64,000 bases of DNA from Pseudomonas putida (GCF_016406145.1 NZ_CP066306.1:1054001-1118000); one strand, 5' to 3'. Counted from the stretch's first letter, positions 30,319-39,489 are shown. Translations and numbers: made by a program. The notes: generated by a model from the sequence alone, not told the origin.

Positions 30319-31209
30319 ATGTTCGACTATAAGCTGCTGGCCGCGCTCGCTGCAGTGATCGAGCAAGGTGGTTTCGAACGTGCAGCGCAGGTGCTGGGGC
30401 TGTCGCAATCGGCTATTTCACAGCGCATCAAGCTGCTCGAAGCGCGGGTCGGCCAGCCGGTGCTGGTGCGCGCCGCGCCACCGAACCCGACCGAGGTAGG
30501 GCGCCAGTTGCTCAACCATGTGCAGCAGGTGCGGCTGCTCGAACGTGACCTGCAGCGCCAGGTACCGGCACTGGATGAGGAAGGCATGCCAGAGCGTCTG
30601 CGCATTGCGCTCAACGCTGATAGCCTCGCGACCTGGTGGGCAGGCGCGGTGGGTTCGTTCTGCGCCGAGCAGCAGGTACTCACGGACCTTGTGGTGGAAG
30701 ACCAGGAAGTCGGCCTGAAGCGCATGCGTGCCGGGGAGGTGGCGGCCTGCCTGTGCGGCAGTGAGCGGCCGGTGGCCGGCGCCCGCAGCATGCCGCTGGG
30801 CGCCATGCGCTACCGGGCGCTGGCCAGCCCTGCATTCATGGCACGTTATTTCCCACTGGGCTTCGAGGCCCGGCGCCTGGCCCGCACGCCGGCTATCGTC
30901 TACGGCCCGGACGATTTTCTGCAGCACCGATACCTTGCTTCTCTAGGCATCGAGGATGGCTTCCTGCACCACCTTTGCCCGTCGTCCGAAGGCTTCCTGC
31001 GCATGACCGAAGCCGGCCTGGGCTGGGGCCTGGTGCCTGAGTTGCAGGCCCGTGAGCAGTTGAGCGGTGGGCGACTGGTGGAAATTTGTGCCGATACCCC
31101 CATCGACGTGCCGCTGTACTGGCATCATTGGCGCAACGGCGGGCAACTGCTCGCGCAACTGACCGAACACCTGCGGCACACGGCACAGCGTTGGCTGGTG
31201 CCCTTGTAG
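30319..31209 (+). CDS. argP: LysR-type regulator ArgP (IciA)
   Basis: 296 residues. The N-terminal winged HTH (FERAAQVLGLSQSAISQRIKLLEARVGQPVLVR) is followed by a periplasmic-binding-protein-like effector domain. ArgP activates argO with arginine as effector and is blocked by lysine. The ATG at 30319 (MFDYKLLAALAAVIEQGGFE) matches the family start; longer upstream frames have no support. It shares a 90-base control region with argO. Confidence 0.92.
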   Translation: MFDYKLLAALAAVIEQGGFERAAQVLGLSQSAISQRIKLLEARVGQPVLVRAAPPNPTEVGRQLLNHVQQVRLLERDLQRQVPALDEEGMPERLRIALNADSLATWWAGAVGSFCAEQQVLTDLVVEDQEVGLKRMRAGEVAACLCGSERPVAGARSMPLGAMRYRALASPAFMARYFPLGFEARRLARTPAIVYGPDDFLQHRYLASLGIEDGFLHHLCPSSEGFLRMTEAGLGWGLVPELQAREQLSGGRLVEICADTPIDVPLYWHHWRNGGQLLAQLTEHLRHTAQRWLVPL

Positions 31210-31255
31210 TGACGGCCGGCGTCTGTTGCATCTGAAATCTGAGGCGGAGTGTTAC

Positions 31256-32251
31256 ATGCGAATTCTGGTCACTGGCGCGAGCGGCTTCATCGGCGGGCGC
31301 TTTGCGCGCTTTGCCCTGGAGCAAGGCCTGGATGTGCGGGTCAGCGGCCGACGCGCCGAGGGCGTCGAGCACCTGGTCAAGCGCGGTGCGCAGTTCATCC
31401 CCGGCGACCTCGGTGACGCCGAACTGGCCCGGCGCCTGTGCCAGGGCGTGGAGGCGGTGGTGCATTGCGCGGGGGCGGTGGGCACCTGGGGGCGCTATCA
31501 GGATTTTTACCAGGGCAATGTGGTGGTCACCGAGAACGTGGTCGAGGGCTGCCTGAAGGAGCATGTTCGTCGCCTGGTGCACCTTTCGTCGCCCTCGATC
31601 TACTTCAATGGCCGTTCGCGCCTGGATATCCGCGAAGACCAGGTGCCGCGCCGCTTTCACCATCATTACGCGCAGACCAAACACCTTGCTGAACAAAAGG
31701 TCTTCGGCGCCCAGGAGTTCGGGCTTGAAGTTCTGGCGCTGCGCCCGCGCTTTGTAACAGGAGCCGGTGATGCCAGTATTTTCCCGCGGCTGATGCAGAT
31801 GCAGCGCAAGGGCCGTGTGGCGATCATCGGCAACGGCCTGAACAAAGTCGATTTCACCAGCGTGCACAATCTCAATGAGGCACTGCTTGGCGCGCTGTTC
31901 GCCGATGATCGCGCGTTAGGGCAGGCTTACAACATCAGTAATGGCCAACCGTTGCCATTGTGGGATGTGGTCAATTACGTAATGCGCCAGATGCAGTTGC
32001 CGCAGGTAACCCGTTATCGCGCCTACGGCCTGGCCTACAGCATGGCGGCGCTGAACGAGGCCGCTTGCATGCTCTGGCCCGGGCGACCCCAGCCCACCCT
32101 CACGCGCTTGGGGATGCAAGTGATGAACCGCGATTTCACCCTGGATATCAGCCGCGCCCGGCAGTATCTGGACTATCAGCCCAAGGTCAGCCTGTGGACG
32201 GCGCTGGATGAATTTTGCGCGTGGTGGAAGCACCAGCCCATTGGCCAGTGA
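31256..32251 (+). CDS. NAD(P)-dependent epimerase/dehydratase (extended SDR)
   Basis: 331 residues. The Rossmann motif GASGFIGGRFA is at residues 7-17 and the catalytic YxxxK appears as YAQTK (about 142-146) after the Ser-rich LVHLSSPSIYFN. The middle segment VDFTSVHNLNEALLGAL and the 3-beta-HSD-like C-terminus suggest a steroid/sugar-type reductase or epimerase, but the substrate cannot be told. Start 31256 gives the exact nucleotide-binding N-terminus. It is followed by a coiled-coil gene on the same strand. Confidence 0.85.
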   Translation: MRILVTGASGFIGGRFARFALEQGLDVRVSGRRAEGVEHLVKRGAQFIPGDLGDAELARRLCQGVEAVVHCAGAVGTWGRYQDFYQGNVVVTENVVEGCLKEHVRRLVHLSSPSIYFNGRSRLDIREDQVPRRFHHHYAQTKHLAEQKVFGAQEFGLEVLALRPRFVTGAGDASIFPRLMQMQRKGRVAIIGNGLNKVDFTSVHNLNEALLGALFADDRALGQAYNISNGQPLPLWDVVNYVMRQMQLPQVTRYRAYGLAYSMAALNEAACMLWPGRPQPTLTRLGMQVMNRDFTLDISRARQYLDYQPKVSLWTALDEFCAWWKHQPIGQ

Positions 32252-32338
32252 ACCAGGCGCCAGGATGATGGTCATCAGTGCGCCGCTTGAGCGGTTTATA
32301 CTCATGCCTCTTTGCTACTACCGCGGTTGAAACTATCC

Positions 32339-33166
32339 ATGCGTAACGATGCCCACGACGATTTTGATGATGTGCCAACCCTGCGTGCCGGCACTCCGGA
32401 TGATGACGAACTGTTGCCGGCGCGTGTGTCGCGCAACCGCCAGAAGGCCGTCAGGCCCGCCAGTACGGGCCCTCTGTGGGCATTGCTGGGTGCTGCGTTC
32501 ATAGCGCTGGCCGGGCTCGGCTGGTGGAGCTTTCAGCAAATCTCGCTGATGGAGCAGCAACTGGTGGCCACTCAGGAAAGCTTTGCGCGCATCAGCGAGG
32601 AAGCAGCGGGACGCTTGCAGGCGATCAGTGGCAAGGTCGCTGCCACTGAGAGCTCTACCAGCACCGGCAGCGAGGCGCTCAAGCTGCAGATCCGCCAACT
32701 GCAGGCCAGCCTGGCCGAGCAGAGCAAGCAGCAGCAGGGAGTAGCCGGGCAGGCGGGTGATCTGGGCAAACGTCTGGAGCAGGTGCTGGCCGATACCCGC
32801 GAGCAGCAAAAGGCGGTAACTGAACTGCAAACCCAGTTACAGGCGCAGTTGAAGGCGGTGAATGCGGAGCTGGCGGCGTTGAAGTCGGGCCAGGTGGATG
32901 GCGGCAAGCTTGATGGGCAGCTCAAGAGCCTTAGTGAGGAGGTGGCCGCTCTGAAGAAGCAGGGCAACCCGAAAGCGGCGATCGAGAGCCTGGAGCAGGA
33001 CGTGCTGGTGTTGAAGAGCCAGGTAGACAATCGCCCGGCTACGGCGGCAGCAAGTGGCGCTTCGGTGCAGGAGTTCGATGCGTTTCGTGGGCAGACCACG
33101 CGTAATTTCAATACTCTGCAGAGCCAGATTCAGAATTTGCAGCAGCAGATCAATGCTCGGCCTTGA
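32339..33166 (+). CDS. single-pass membrane protein with long coiled coil
   Basis: 275 residues. The cytoplasmic N-terminal 45 residues are acidic then basic. One TM helix (about 47-65, WALLGAAFIALAGLGWWSF) is followed by a Gln/Ala/Leu-rich heptad region to the end (about 70-270) predicted to be a periplasmic coiled coil, ending QNLQQQINARP. A similar gene sits near argP in P. aeruginosa. No enzyme domain. A role in envelope organisation is a guess. Confidence 0.8.
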   Translation: MRNDAHDDFDDVPTLRAGTPDDDELLPARVSRNRQKAVRPASTGPLWALLGAAFIALAGLGWWSFQQISLMEQQLVATQESFARISEEAAGRLQAISGKVAATESSTSTGSEALKLQIRQLQASLAEQSKQQQGVAGQAGDLGKRLEQVLADTREQQKAVTELQTQLQAQLKAVNAELAALKSGQVDGGKLDGQLKSLSEEVAALKKQGNPKAAIESLEQDVLVLKSQVDNRPATAAASGASVQEFDAFRGQTTRNFNTLQSQIQNLQQQINARP

Positions 33167-33182
33167 GGCCTTAGGGCCTTTG

Positions 33183-33288
33183 GGGAGGGCTTCGCCCTCC
33201 TTTCGCGACACAAGGCCGCTCCTACACGAAATTGAGCGGTCGACTGTCGGGGCGGCCTTGTGTCGCGAAGGGCCGCAAAGCGGCCCCG
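33183..33288. repeat. REP pair of classical P. putida type
   Basis: The arm GAGGGCTTCGCCCTCCTTTCGCGACACAAGGCCGCTCCTACA (33185-33226) and its inverted copy (33249-33287) sit between the convergent ends of the coiled-coil gene and xenB. The CGCGACACAAGGCCGCTCCTAC core is a typical P. putida REP. Confidence 0.85.
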
Positions 33289-33298
33289 GCGATCTTAC

Positions 33299-34348
33299 TT
33301 ACAACCGCGGGTAATCGATGTACCCCACCGGCCCTTTTGCATAGAAGGTTTCCGGGTGCGCTTGGTTCAGCGGCGCATCGGCCGCCAGCCGTGCCGGCAG
33401 GTCCGGGTTGGCAATGAACGGCACACCGAACGCCACCGCATCCGCCTTGCCACTGGCCAGCGCGGCATTGGCACTGGCCTTGTCGAACCGCTCGTTGACG
33501 ATGTAAGGGCCACCAAACGCTGCTTTGATCAGCGGGCCGATACTGTCATCGGCTTCCTTCTCCCGAGAGCAGATGAAGGCGATACCCCGCTTGCCCAGTT
33601 CCCGCGCTACATAGGAGAAGGTCTCGGCGCGGTCGGCATCACCCATGTCATGGGAGTCTGCGCGCGGCGCAAGGTGCACGCCGACACGGCCTGCGCCCCA
33701 CACGCCGATGGCTGCGTCTGTCACTTCCAGCAGCAGGCGGGCACGGTTTTCCAGTGAACCACCGTAGCGGTCGGTGCGCTTGTTGGTGCTGCTCTGCAGG
33801 AACTGGTCGAGCAGATAGCCGTTGGCACCGTGGATTTCCACGCCATCGAAACCGGCAGCCTTGGCGTTCTCTGCGCCACTGCGGTAAGCCTCGACGATGT
33901 CGGCGATCTCTTCGCTTTCCAAGGCCCGTGGAGTCGGGTATTCGGTGATCGGGCGCACCAGGCTGACATGGCCCTTGGGCTGGATGGCGCTGGGAGCCAC
34001 CGGCAGTTCACCGTTCAAATAGCTGGGGTGGGAAATGCGGCCGACATGCCAGAGTTGCAAGAATATACGACCGCCCGCGCCATGCACGGCCTTGGTCACG
34101 TTGTTCCAGCCGCGTACCTGCTGGTCGTTCCAGATGCCTGGCGTATCAGGGTAGCCCACGCCCATGGGAGTGACCGAGGTCGCTTCACTGAGGATCAGCC
34201 CGGCGCTGGCGCGCTGCACGTAGTACTCGGCCATCAGCGCGTTGGGCACCCGGCCTTCGTCGGCGCGGCAGCGGGTCAGCGGCGCCATGATGATGCGGTT
34301 GGGCAGTTGCACATCGCCCAGTGTGATCGGATCGAAAAGCGTGGTCAT
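33299..34348 (-). CDS. xenB: Old Yellow Enzyme, xenobiotic reductase XenB-like
   Basis: 349 residues, an FMN-binding TIM barrel. It begins MTTLFDPITLGDVQLPNRII and contains the family segments FLQLWHVGRISHP, HGANGYLLDQFLQSSTNKR and DRYGGSLENRARLLLEV. XenB-type enzymes reduce activated alkenes, nitroglycerin and nitroaromatics with NADPH. An ArsR-family regulator lies 18 bases upstream in the same orientation, so the pair is likely a self-regulated detoxification operon. Confidence 0.9.
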   Translation of the reverse strand: MTTLFDPITLGDVQLPNRIIMAPLTRCRADEGRVPNALMAEYYVQRASAGLILSEATSVTPMGVGYPDTPGIWNDQQVRGWNNVTKAVHGAGGRIFLQLWHVGRISHPSYLNGELPVAPSAIQPKGHVSLVRPITEYPTPRALESEEIADIVEAYRSGAENAKAAGFDGVEIHGANGYLLDQFLQSSTNKRTDRYGGSLENRARLLLEVTDAAIGVWGAGRVGVHLAPRADSHDMGDADRAETFSYVARELGKRGIAFICSREKEADDSIGPLIKAAFGGPYIVNERFDKASANAALASGKADAVAFGVPFIANPDLPARLAADAPLNQAHPETFYAKGPVGYIDYPRL

Positions 34349-34366
34349 AACGGGTTACCTGCCTTG

Positions 34367-34669
34367 TCAAAGCGCTTGGCGCAGTTGTTCGAGGAACGCC
34401 TGGATGGTGGCTTCGTTGCGTTTGAAAAAATGCCACTGGCCGACCTTCTGGCTGCTGATCAGGCCTGCGCGCTGCAACGTCGCCAGGTGGGCAGAAACGG
34501 TCGACTGCGACAGGCCGCAGCGTTGATCGATCTGCCCGGCACAGACACCGTGTTCGGTGCTGTGATGCTGGGCGGGAAAGTGCGCTGCCGGGTCTTTGAG
34601 CCAGTTGAGGATTTCTCGCCGGACCGGGTGGGCCAGGGCTTTTATTATGTCGTCGAGATCGAGAGGCAT
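34367..34669 (-). CDS. ArsR-family transcriptional repressor controlling xenB
   Basis: 100 residues. The winged HTH includes HPVRREILNWL and the recognition helix LSQSTVSAHLATLQRAGLI. It has Cys residues in GVCAGQIDQRCGLSQ that could serve as redox or electrophile sensors, but no classical metal-binding CxC is evident. The start at 34669 (MPLDLDDIIKALAHP) is chosen since the upstream in-frame extension is encoded by the AT-rich operator region. It is probably a repressor of its own operon with xenB. Confidence 0.87.
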   Translation of the reverse strand: MPLDLDDIIKALAHPVRREILNWLKDPAAHFPAQHHSTEHGVCAGQIDQRCGLSQSTVSAHLATLQRAGLISSQKVGQWHFFKRNEATIQAFLEQLRQAL

Positions 34670-34694
34670 GGTGTGGGGCTCGTGGTGTAGCGGT

Positions 34695-34795
34695 ATATCG
34701 CGATATGGCGAAATATAAATCGGTATTTCGCGATATAGAAATATGAAGTGGTTCTGAGCTGAGCGCGAATCGTTATATCGCGTTATAACGATATA
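34695..34795. promoter_or_regulatory. operator array of ATATCGCGATAT palindromes
   Basis: ATATCGCGATAT at 34695-34706 is a perfect palindrome. Near copies are at 34725-34736 (ATTTCGCGATAT) and 34775-34786 (ATATCGCGTTAT, inside CGTTATATCGCGTTATAACG). Starts are 30 and 50 bases apart, whole helical turns. They lie between arsR and the divergent acpH. Likely ArsR-regulator binding sites. The last one ends 36 bases before the acpH ATG. Confidence 0.75.
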
Positions 34796-34821
34796 CGTAT
34801 GAGCAGTGCTAAACTGCGCCC

Positions 34822-35403
34822 ATGAACTACCTCGCACACCTGCACCTGGGCGGCCCGGCGCCGCAACAACTGCTTGGCAGCCTGTATGGCGATTTTGTCA
34901 AAGGCTCGCTGGAGGGGCGCTTTGCGCCGACGCTGGAGGCCGCCATTCGGCTGCATCGGCACATCGACAGCTATACCGATCAGCACCCGTTGGTGTTGGC
35001 GGCGCTGGCGCGGTTCCCCCGGGAGCGGCGCCGCTATGCCGGGATCATTGTGGATGTGTTCTTCGACCATTGCCTGGCGCAGCACTGGGGCGACTATGCC
35101 GAACAGTCGCTGGAGCAGTTTACCGGTGCGTTCTATCGCGTGTTGCTGGCCGAGCCCGAGTTGCCAGGGCGGCTGGCACGCATTGCGCCCTTGATGGCCG
35201 CAGATGACTGGCTGGGGGCGTATGGCAATTTTTCCACCCTGGAGCAGGTCTTCAACGGCATTGGGCGACGCTTGTCCCGACCTGAGGGCATGATGGGAGT
35301 GATGGCGGAGCTTGAGCACTTGTACGAGCCGTTGCTGGCTGATTTCCGTGAGTTCTATCCGCAGTTGCAGACGTTTGCCGCGGCACAGAGGTCTGGCAGA
35401 TAG
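34822..35403 (+). CDS. acpH: acyl-carrier-protein phosphodiesterase (AcpH)
   Basis: 193 residues, matching AcpH/YajB. It opens MNYLAHLHLGG and has the metal-binding GDFVKG and RLHRHIDSYTDQHP segments plus FFDHCLA. It removes the 4'-phosphopantetheine from holo-ACP. It is divergent from the ArsR-xenB operon and shares its operator region, so it could be affected by that repressor. Confidence 0.9.
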   Translation: MNYLAHLHLGGPAPQQLLGSLYGDFVKGSLEGRFAPTLEAAIRLHRHIDSYTDQHPLVLAALARFPRERRRYAGIIVDVFFDHCLAQHWGDYAEQSLEQFTGAFYRVLLAEPELPGRLARIAPLMAADDWLGAYGNFSTLEQVFNGIGRRLSRPEGMMGVMAELEHLYEPLLADFREFYPQLQTFAAAQRSGR

Positions 35404-35424
35404 CGGTGTGCTGCCAATCAAGCA

Positions 35425-36213
35425 TCAAGCAGCCCGGGCCTGCCGGCGCGCCGCTACCTCGACTTCGCCAACCCCGAACAACGCCATGTGGATAGCCTGC
35501 TGCGCCTGAAATGCCAACGCTGCGCGTTCTTTTTCCACGCTGCTGATCGGCTGCAACAGGTGGATGCACACCTCAGCCCGCGGCTCGGCGAATAGCCGCA
35601 TCAGGTGTGACACGAGGTCATCATCACCAATGAACGGCGCAACCAGGTCAGCCTCGCCGTTGCGCAGGTACTCAATGGCAACAGGCTGCACCGCCACACC
35701 TTGATCGATGGCGCCTGCCAGCAAACGCCCATGGAAGGTCCGCAACTGGCGCCCGTCGGTAGTGGTGCCCTCGGGGAAGATCAGCAGCGGCCTGGCGTCG
35801 CCCAGTTGTGCGCTGATCTGTTCACGCAAGCGCTGGCTGTCGCCGCCGCCGCGACGGATGAACAATGTGCCGGCTTTCTCTGCCAGCCAGCCAGCCACGG
35901 GCCAGTGGCGGACTTCGGCCTTGGACAGAAACGACAGCGGCAGCAGCATGCCGAGCAGCGGGATATCGGTCCAGGACACGTGGTTGCTGACCCACAACAT
36001 CGGCCGTTTGGGCAGTTCACCGATTACCCGCACGTCGAAGGGCAGGGCAGCGACCAGGCGTTTCATGAACAGGCAGGTCCAGCGCTGGCGACGCTCGCTG
36101 GAGGCCTTCATGCCCATGCGTTCACCGATGGCGATCACGCTGGCCATGAGCATGCCGAAGAGCAGCACCAGCAACAGCCTTGCGAGGCGGGCGAACACCC
36201 GCAGTTTACGCAT
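35425..36213 (-). CDS. olsA: lyso-ornithine-lipid acyltransferase (PlsC family, OlsA)
   Basis: 262 residues. The N-terminal hydrophobic anchor (about 5-28) is followed by the acyltransferase HX4D motif in NHVSWTDIPLLG and the FPEGTTTDG block. It adds the second acyl chain to lyso-ornithine lipid at the inner membrane; alternatively it is a general lysophosphatidate acyltransferase. The start overlaps the olsB stop by one base, supporting the ols assignment. Confidence 0.87.
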   Translation of the reverse strand: MRKLRVFARLARLLLVLLFGMLMASVIAIGERMGMKASSERRQRWTCLFMKRLVAALPFDVRVIGELPKRPMLWVSNHVSWTDIPLLGMLLPLSFLSKAEVRHWPVAGWLAEKAGTLFIRRGGGDSQRLREQISAQLGDARPLLIFPEGTTTDGRQLRTFHGRLLAGAIDQGVAVQPVAIEYLRNGEADLVAPFIGDDDLVSHLMRLFAEPRAEVCIHLLQPISSVEKERAALAFQAQQAIHMALFGVGEVEVAARRQARAA

Positions 36214-36968
36214 CAGACCGCTGCCTTGAAGTGGCGGGCGTAACGTGGGCAGAGGTCATCACGCTTGAGCAGGATGAACACGTCGGCAACCTGGAAGTCC
36301 TCATCCCAACAGGGTTCACCGCAGATCTTCGCACCCAGGCGCATGTAGGCCTTCAGCAGCGGCGGCATTTCGGCGATGACATTGTTCGGGAGGGCCAGAG
36401 TGGGCAGCGGGTTCTTCGGCTCCGCACGCAGGTGTTCGTTGCACAGGTAGCGCTCACGCAGGCGTTGCATGATGGCATGAGCCTGGACCCCGCCATCCTG
36501 CATGGGGATGCTCGCGCAGCCCATCAGGTAGCTGTAGCGGCCCTCGTTGAGTACTTCGGCCAGCTCGCCCCAGAGCACGGCGATGGTGCCGCCGTTGCGG
36601 TAGTCGGGGTCGACGCAGGTGCGGCCCAGTTCGAGGATTGGGCCCTGCAGTTGCAGCAGGCCATGCAGGCTGAATTCTTCTTCGCTGTAGAAGCGCCCCA
36701 GGCTGCTGGCGGCCTCATGATCGAGTAGACGGGTGGTGGCGACCAGTTCGCCGGTGCTCAGGTCGCGTACACCGATGTGCTGGCAATGTACGTCGTAGTC
36801 ATCCATGTCCAGGCCCAGTTCAGCGCCCTTGAGCCTGGCCTTGAATTCTGCGCTGAACACTTTGTAGCGCAGGGCCTGTGCTTCCTGCAGGGCCGCGGCG
36901 CCGACCAGGCGTTCGGCTTGCAGACGGCGTTCAGTGCTGTTGTCGCCAGAGCGAGCTGTCCGAGTCAT
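36213..36968 (-). CDS. olsB: L-ornithine N(alpha)-acyltransferase (OlsB)
   Basis: 251 residues, GNAT-like hemolysin/OlsB family. Motifs include [37 protein letters not shown] and the acyl-binding [25 protein letters not shown]. It transfers a 3-hydroxyacyl group from ACP to ornithine, the first step of ornithine-lipid synthesis, which spares phosphate in membranes. ATG at 36968 is preceded by GGGAG; a longer frame upstream is not needed. A Pho box was not found by eye. Confidence 0.9.
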   Translation of the reverse strand: MTRTARSGDNSTERRLQAERLVGAAALQEAQALRYKVFSAEFKARLKGAELGLDMDDYDVHCQHIGVRDLSTGELVATTRLLDHEAASSLGRFYSEEEFSLHGLLQLQGPILELGRTCVDPDYRNGGTIAVLWGELAEVLNEGRYSYLMGCASIPMQDGGVQAHAIMQRLRERYLCNEHLRAEPKNPLPTLALPNNVIAEMPPLLKAYMRLGAKICGEPCWDEDFQVADVFILLKRDDLCPRYARHFKAAV

Positions 36969-37117
36969 TGCGAGTCTCCCTAAGCCAGCCATGAAGGGTT
37001 GCGGCCGGCCGGCTTTGTTGTGCAAAGTCAGCCTAGGTAGCCGCGGTGTCACCCCTGTGAACCTTTGGTGATGCTTGCGTGACACGCCCTGAAAAGCGCT
37101 TATGAGAGGAGCGTCCG

Positions 37118-38005
37118 ATGGCCTGGTTGCAACGACTCAACGATCCTTTTCGCCAGCCTCTGGCCGGTACTTTGGGTGAGACATATGCCGCGCAGCTCGA
37201 GCGCCTCGGTGGGTGCGCCCCGTTCGAGCTGGCGGTGCTGGCTGGGCGCGCCATGGCCACACCCGGCCTGGCGTTTCTCATTGGCTACCAGGCCGCCTTT
37301 CGCATGCTGTGGCCTAGCGCCCCTGCCAGTCTCGGCGCGTTATGCGCCACCGAGCGGCGTAGCGTGCGCCCTGCGGACATGCAGACGCGCCTGGAGGGTT
37401 TGCGCCTGACCGGCAGCAAGGACTTCGTGACCGCCGGGCTTGACGCCGAATGGCTGCTGGTGGCGGCGCGCAGCGAAGGGCAGGGTGAAGCACCGCGCCT
37501 GAGCCTGGGGGTGGTTTATCCGGGTGAGCCAGGGGTGACTCTGGAGGCGTTGCCGACCCTGCCATTGATGCCTGAGGTCGGCCACGGGCGCCTGCAGCTG
37601 CGCCAGGCTGCCTGCGAGTTGTTGGCCGGTGATGGTTGGGATGCGTACGTTAAACCGTTTCGCTCACTGGAAGATTTGTACGTGCTGGCGGCGATGGTTG
37701 CCTGGTTGTATGGCGTAGCGCAGGAATGCACCTGGCAACAGGAACTGCGGTTGCGCCTGATTGCCTTGTTGGCCGGCTGCGCCGAGGCCAGCCGCCAGTG
37801 CGCCGACAGTGTCGGCTGCCATTTGTTGCTGGGGGGCTTGTTTGCGCAGTTTCAGGCACTGAAGGGGGCCATCGACAAAGCGCTGTCGGCCGGACCGGCG
37901 CAATGGGCGCAGCTATGGCAGCGGGATCAAGGGGTGATGGCGCTGGCGACGGCTGCTCGGGAAAAGCGCTTGGCCAAGGCTTGGGAGGCTGCCGGATTGT
38001 CATGA
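37118..38005 (+). CDS. short acyl-CoA-dehydrogenase-like protein
   Basis: 295 residues versus about 380 for the family. The middle beta domain is recognisable ([24 protein letters not shown]) and a helical C-terminal part follows. Much of the N-terminal helical domain is missing and I do not see a clear catalytic Glu. It may be a divergent flavoprotein or a non-catalytic relative. GAGGAG lies before the ATG. It is divergent from olsB. Confidence 0.7.
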   Translation: MAWLQRLNDPFRQPLAGTLGETYAAQLERLGGCAPFELAVLAGRAMATPGLAFLIGYQAAFRMLWPSAPASLGALCATERRSVRPADMQTRLEGLRLTGSKDFVTAGLDAEWLLVAARSEGQGEAPRLSLGVVYPGEPGVTLEALPTLPLMPEVGHGRLQLRQAACELLAGDGWDAYVKPFRSLEDLYVLAAMVAWLYGVAQECTWQQELRLRLIALLAGCAEASRQCADSVGCHLLLGGLFAQFQALKGAIDKALSAGPAQWAQLWQRDQGVMALATAAREKRLAKAWEAAGLS

Positions 38006-38040
38006 ACGCCTGCCAGGATCGCCTGATCCGTTGAAAACCC

Positions 38041-38057
38041 GGGTCGCCTTGCGACCC
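38041..38057 (+). other. hairpin before the serine-hydrolase gene
   Basis: GGGTCGC-CTT-GCGACCC is a 7-bp stem without a T tract. It lies 3 bases before the next gene's GAGG Shine-Dalgarno, so it may act as a transcript-end or translation-control structure. Confidence 0.5.
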
Positions 38058-38069
38058 CAAGAGGCGTTT

Positions 38070-39152
38070 ATGTTGAAGACAGGGTTGATGATCCTGGCGG
38101 TGGCCGTCGGTTCGGCCAGGGCTGAGGATTGGCCCCTACCGGATTGGCAGGCCGACATCACGGCCATCGACTGGCAGGCTGTCGACAGCTATGCCTTCCC
38201 TGAACGCAACGCCACCAAGCGCAGCGGCATTCGCAGCGACGCCCTGCTGATCATTCGCGACGGCCGTATCCTGCACGAACGGTATGCCGCGCCTACCACC
38301 GCGAAAACCGCCCACCTGACTTGGTCGGTGAGCAAAAGCGTGCTGGCGACAGTGCTGGGCGTGGCCCAAGGTGAGGGCCGTTTTCAGCTGCAGGACCCTG
38401 CGGCCCGCTTTTACCCACCCATGCAAGCACACCCCGACGTGCGTCTGGCCGATCTGTTGCATTGGGCCAGTGGCCTGGCCTGGCAGGAGGACTACGAATA
38501 CGCACCGCTGAAATCCTCGGTGGTGGCCATGCTCTATACCCGCGGGCGCCATGACATGGCGGCTTATACTGCTGCAAGGCCCGTTGCCGAAAAGCCCGGG
38601 CAGCGATTCATTTATTCGAGTGGCGACAGCAATGTCCTGGCCGCCGCATTGCGCGGCATGCTCAAGGGCAGTTCTTACCCTGACTACCCCTGGCAGGCGC
38701 TGTTCACCCCGCTGGGCATTCACAGCGCCGTTTGGGAGCGCGATGGCCGTGGCACCTTCGTTGGCTCCTCCTACCTCTACCTCAGTGCCCGCGACCTGGC
38801 GCGCATCGGCCTGTTGATGCAGCGTGAAGGGCGCTGGGGTGCCCGTCAGTTGCTGCCGGCAAGCTGGGTTGCCTTCAATCGTACCCTGTTCAGGCAGGCC
38901 ACACCGCTGCCCGGCGAAGCCAACCCGGGTGGCCACTGGTGGCTCAACCAGCCACTGCCGGGCAGTACTTTGCCTTGGCCTGACGCGCCGGCAGACACCT
39001 ATGCCGCCCTCGGCCACTGGGGCCAGGCCCTTTACATACTGCCGACCCGCAAGCTGGTCATCGTCCGCTACGCCGATGACCGTGATGGCAGTTACAGCCA
39101 TAACGAACTGCTAAAGCGTGTGCTGACAGCGCTGGCCAAGGAGGGTGCATGA
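38070..39152 (+). CDS. secreted serine hydrolase, beta-lactamase/penicillin-binding fold
   Basis: 360 residues with a signal peptide (LMILAVAVGSARA, cleaved near residue 19). The SxxK active-site tetrad is SVSK (Ser86, Lys89) and the second motif is YSS (Tyr182). This matches class C beta-lactamase-like esterases such as EstB or 6-aminohexanoate hydrolase rather than a true beta-lactamase; the KTG box is not obvious (HWGQ is at its place). The start at 38070 is preceded by GAGG. Its stop overlaps the next ATG (ATGA). Confidence 0.82.
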   Translation: MLKTGLMILAVAVGSARAEDWPLPDWQADITAIDWQAVDSYAFPERNATKRSGIRSDALLIIRDGRILHERYAAPTTAKTAHLTWSVSKSVLATVLGVAQGEGRFQLQDPAARFYPPMQAHPDVRLADLLHWASGLAWQEDYEYAPLKSSVVAMLYTRGRHDMAAYTAARPVAEKPGQRFIYSSGDSNVLAAALRGMLKGSSYPDYPWQALFTPLGIHSAVWERDGRGTFVGSSYLYLSARDLARIGLLMQREGRWGARQLLPASWVAFNRTLFRQATPLPGEANPGGHWWLNQPLPGSTLPWPDAPADTYAALGHWGQALYILPTRKLVIVRYADDRDGSYSHNELLKRVLTALAKEGA

Positions 39153-39445
39153 AGCGCCTGCTGGGGCTGGTGATGGTTGCCTTACTGGGCTGGGCCTGGC
39201 TGGAACGCCAGGCATTGGCGGATTTCCCGGGTATTCTTTCGGCTTATTCGGCCAAGGAGTATTGCTCCTGCCGTTTTGTCATGGGCTTGGACCGCGCCTA
39301 TTGTCGGGGTTATGTAGCGCAGTGGTTGCCGTTGAGCATGCTGGAGGAGGATAGCCAGCAGCGTCTGGTCAGTGCTGCAGGGCTGGGCCAGCGCAATCAG
39401 GCGGCATGGCAGGGCGCGCAGGTTGGCTGCCGCTTGCTGCCATGA
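39149..39445 (+). CDS. small exported cysteine-containing protein
   Basis: 98 residues. The N-terminal hydrophobic helix (residues 4-18) is an anchor or signal peptide. Cysteines occur as CSC (about 39-41), YC (about 52) and GC near the C-terminus, suggesting disulfides in the periplasm. The start overlaps the serine-hydrolase stop by four bases (ATGA), implying translational coupling. No family recognised. Confidence 0.75.
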   Translation: MKRLLGLVMVALLGWAWLERQALADFPGILSAYSAKEYCSCRFVMGLDRAYCRGYVAQWLPLSMLEEDSQQRLVSAAGLGQRNQAAWQGAQVGCRLLP

Positions 39446-39489
39446 AGACGGCCGGGTAAGGTTGGCGGTCTGGTTTCACGAGATCTCTC

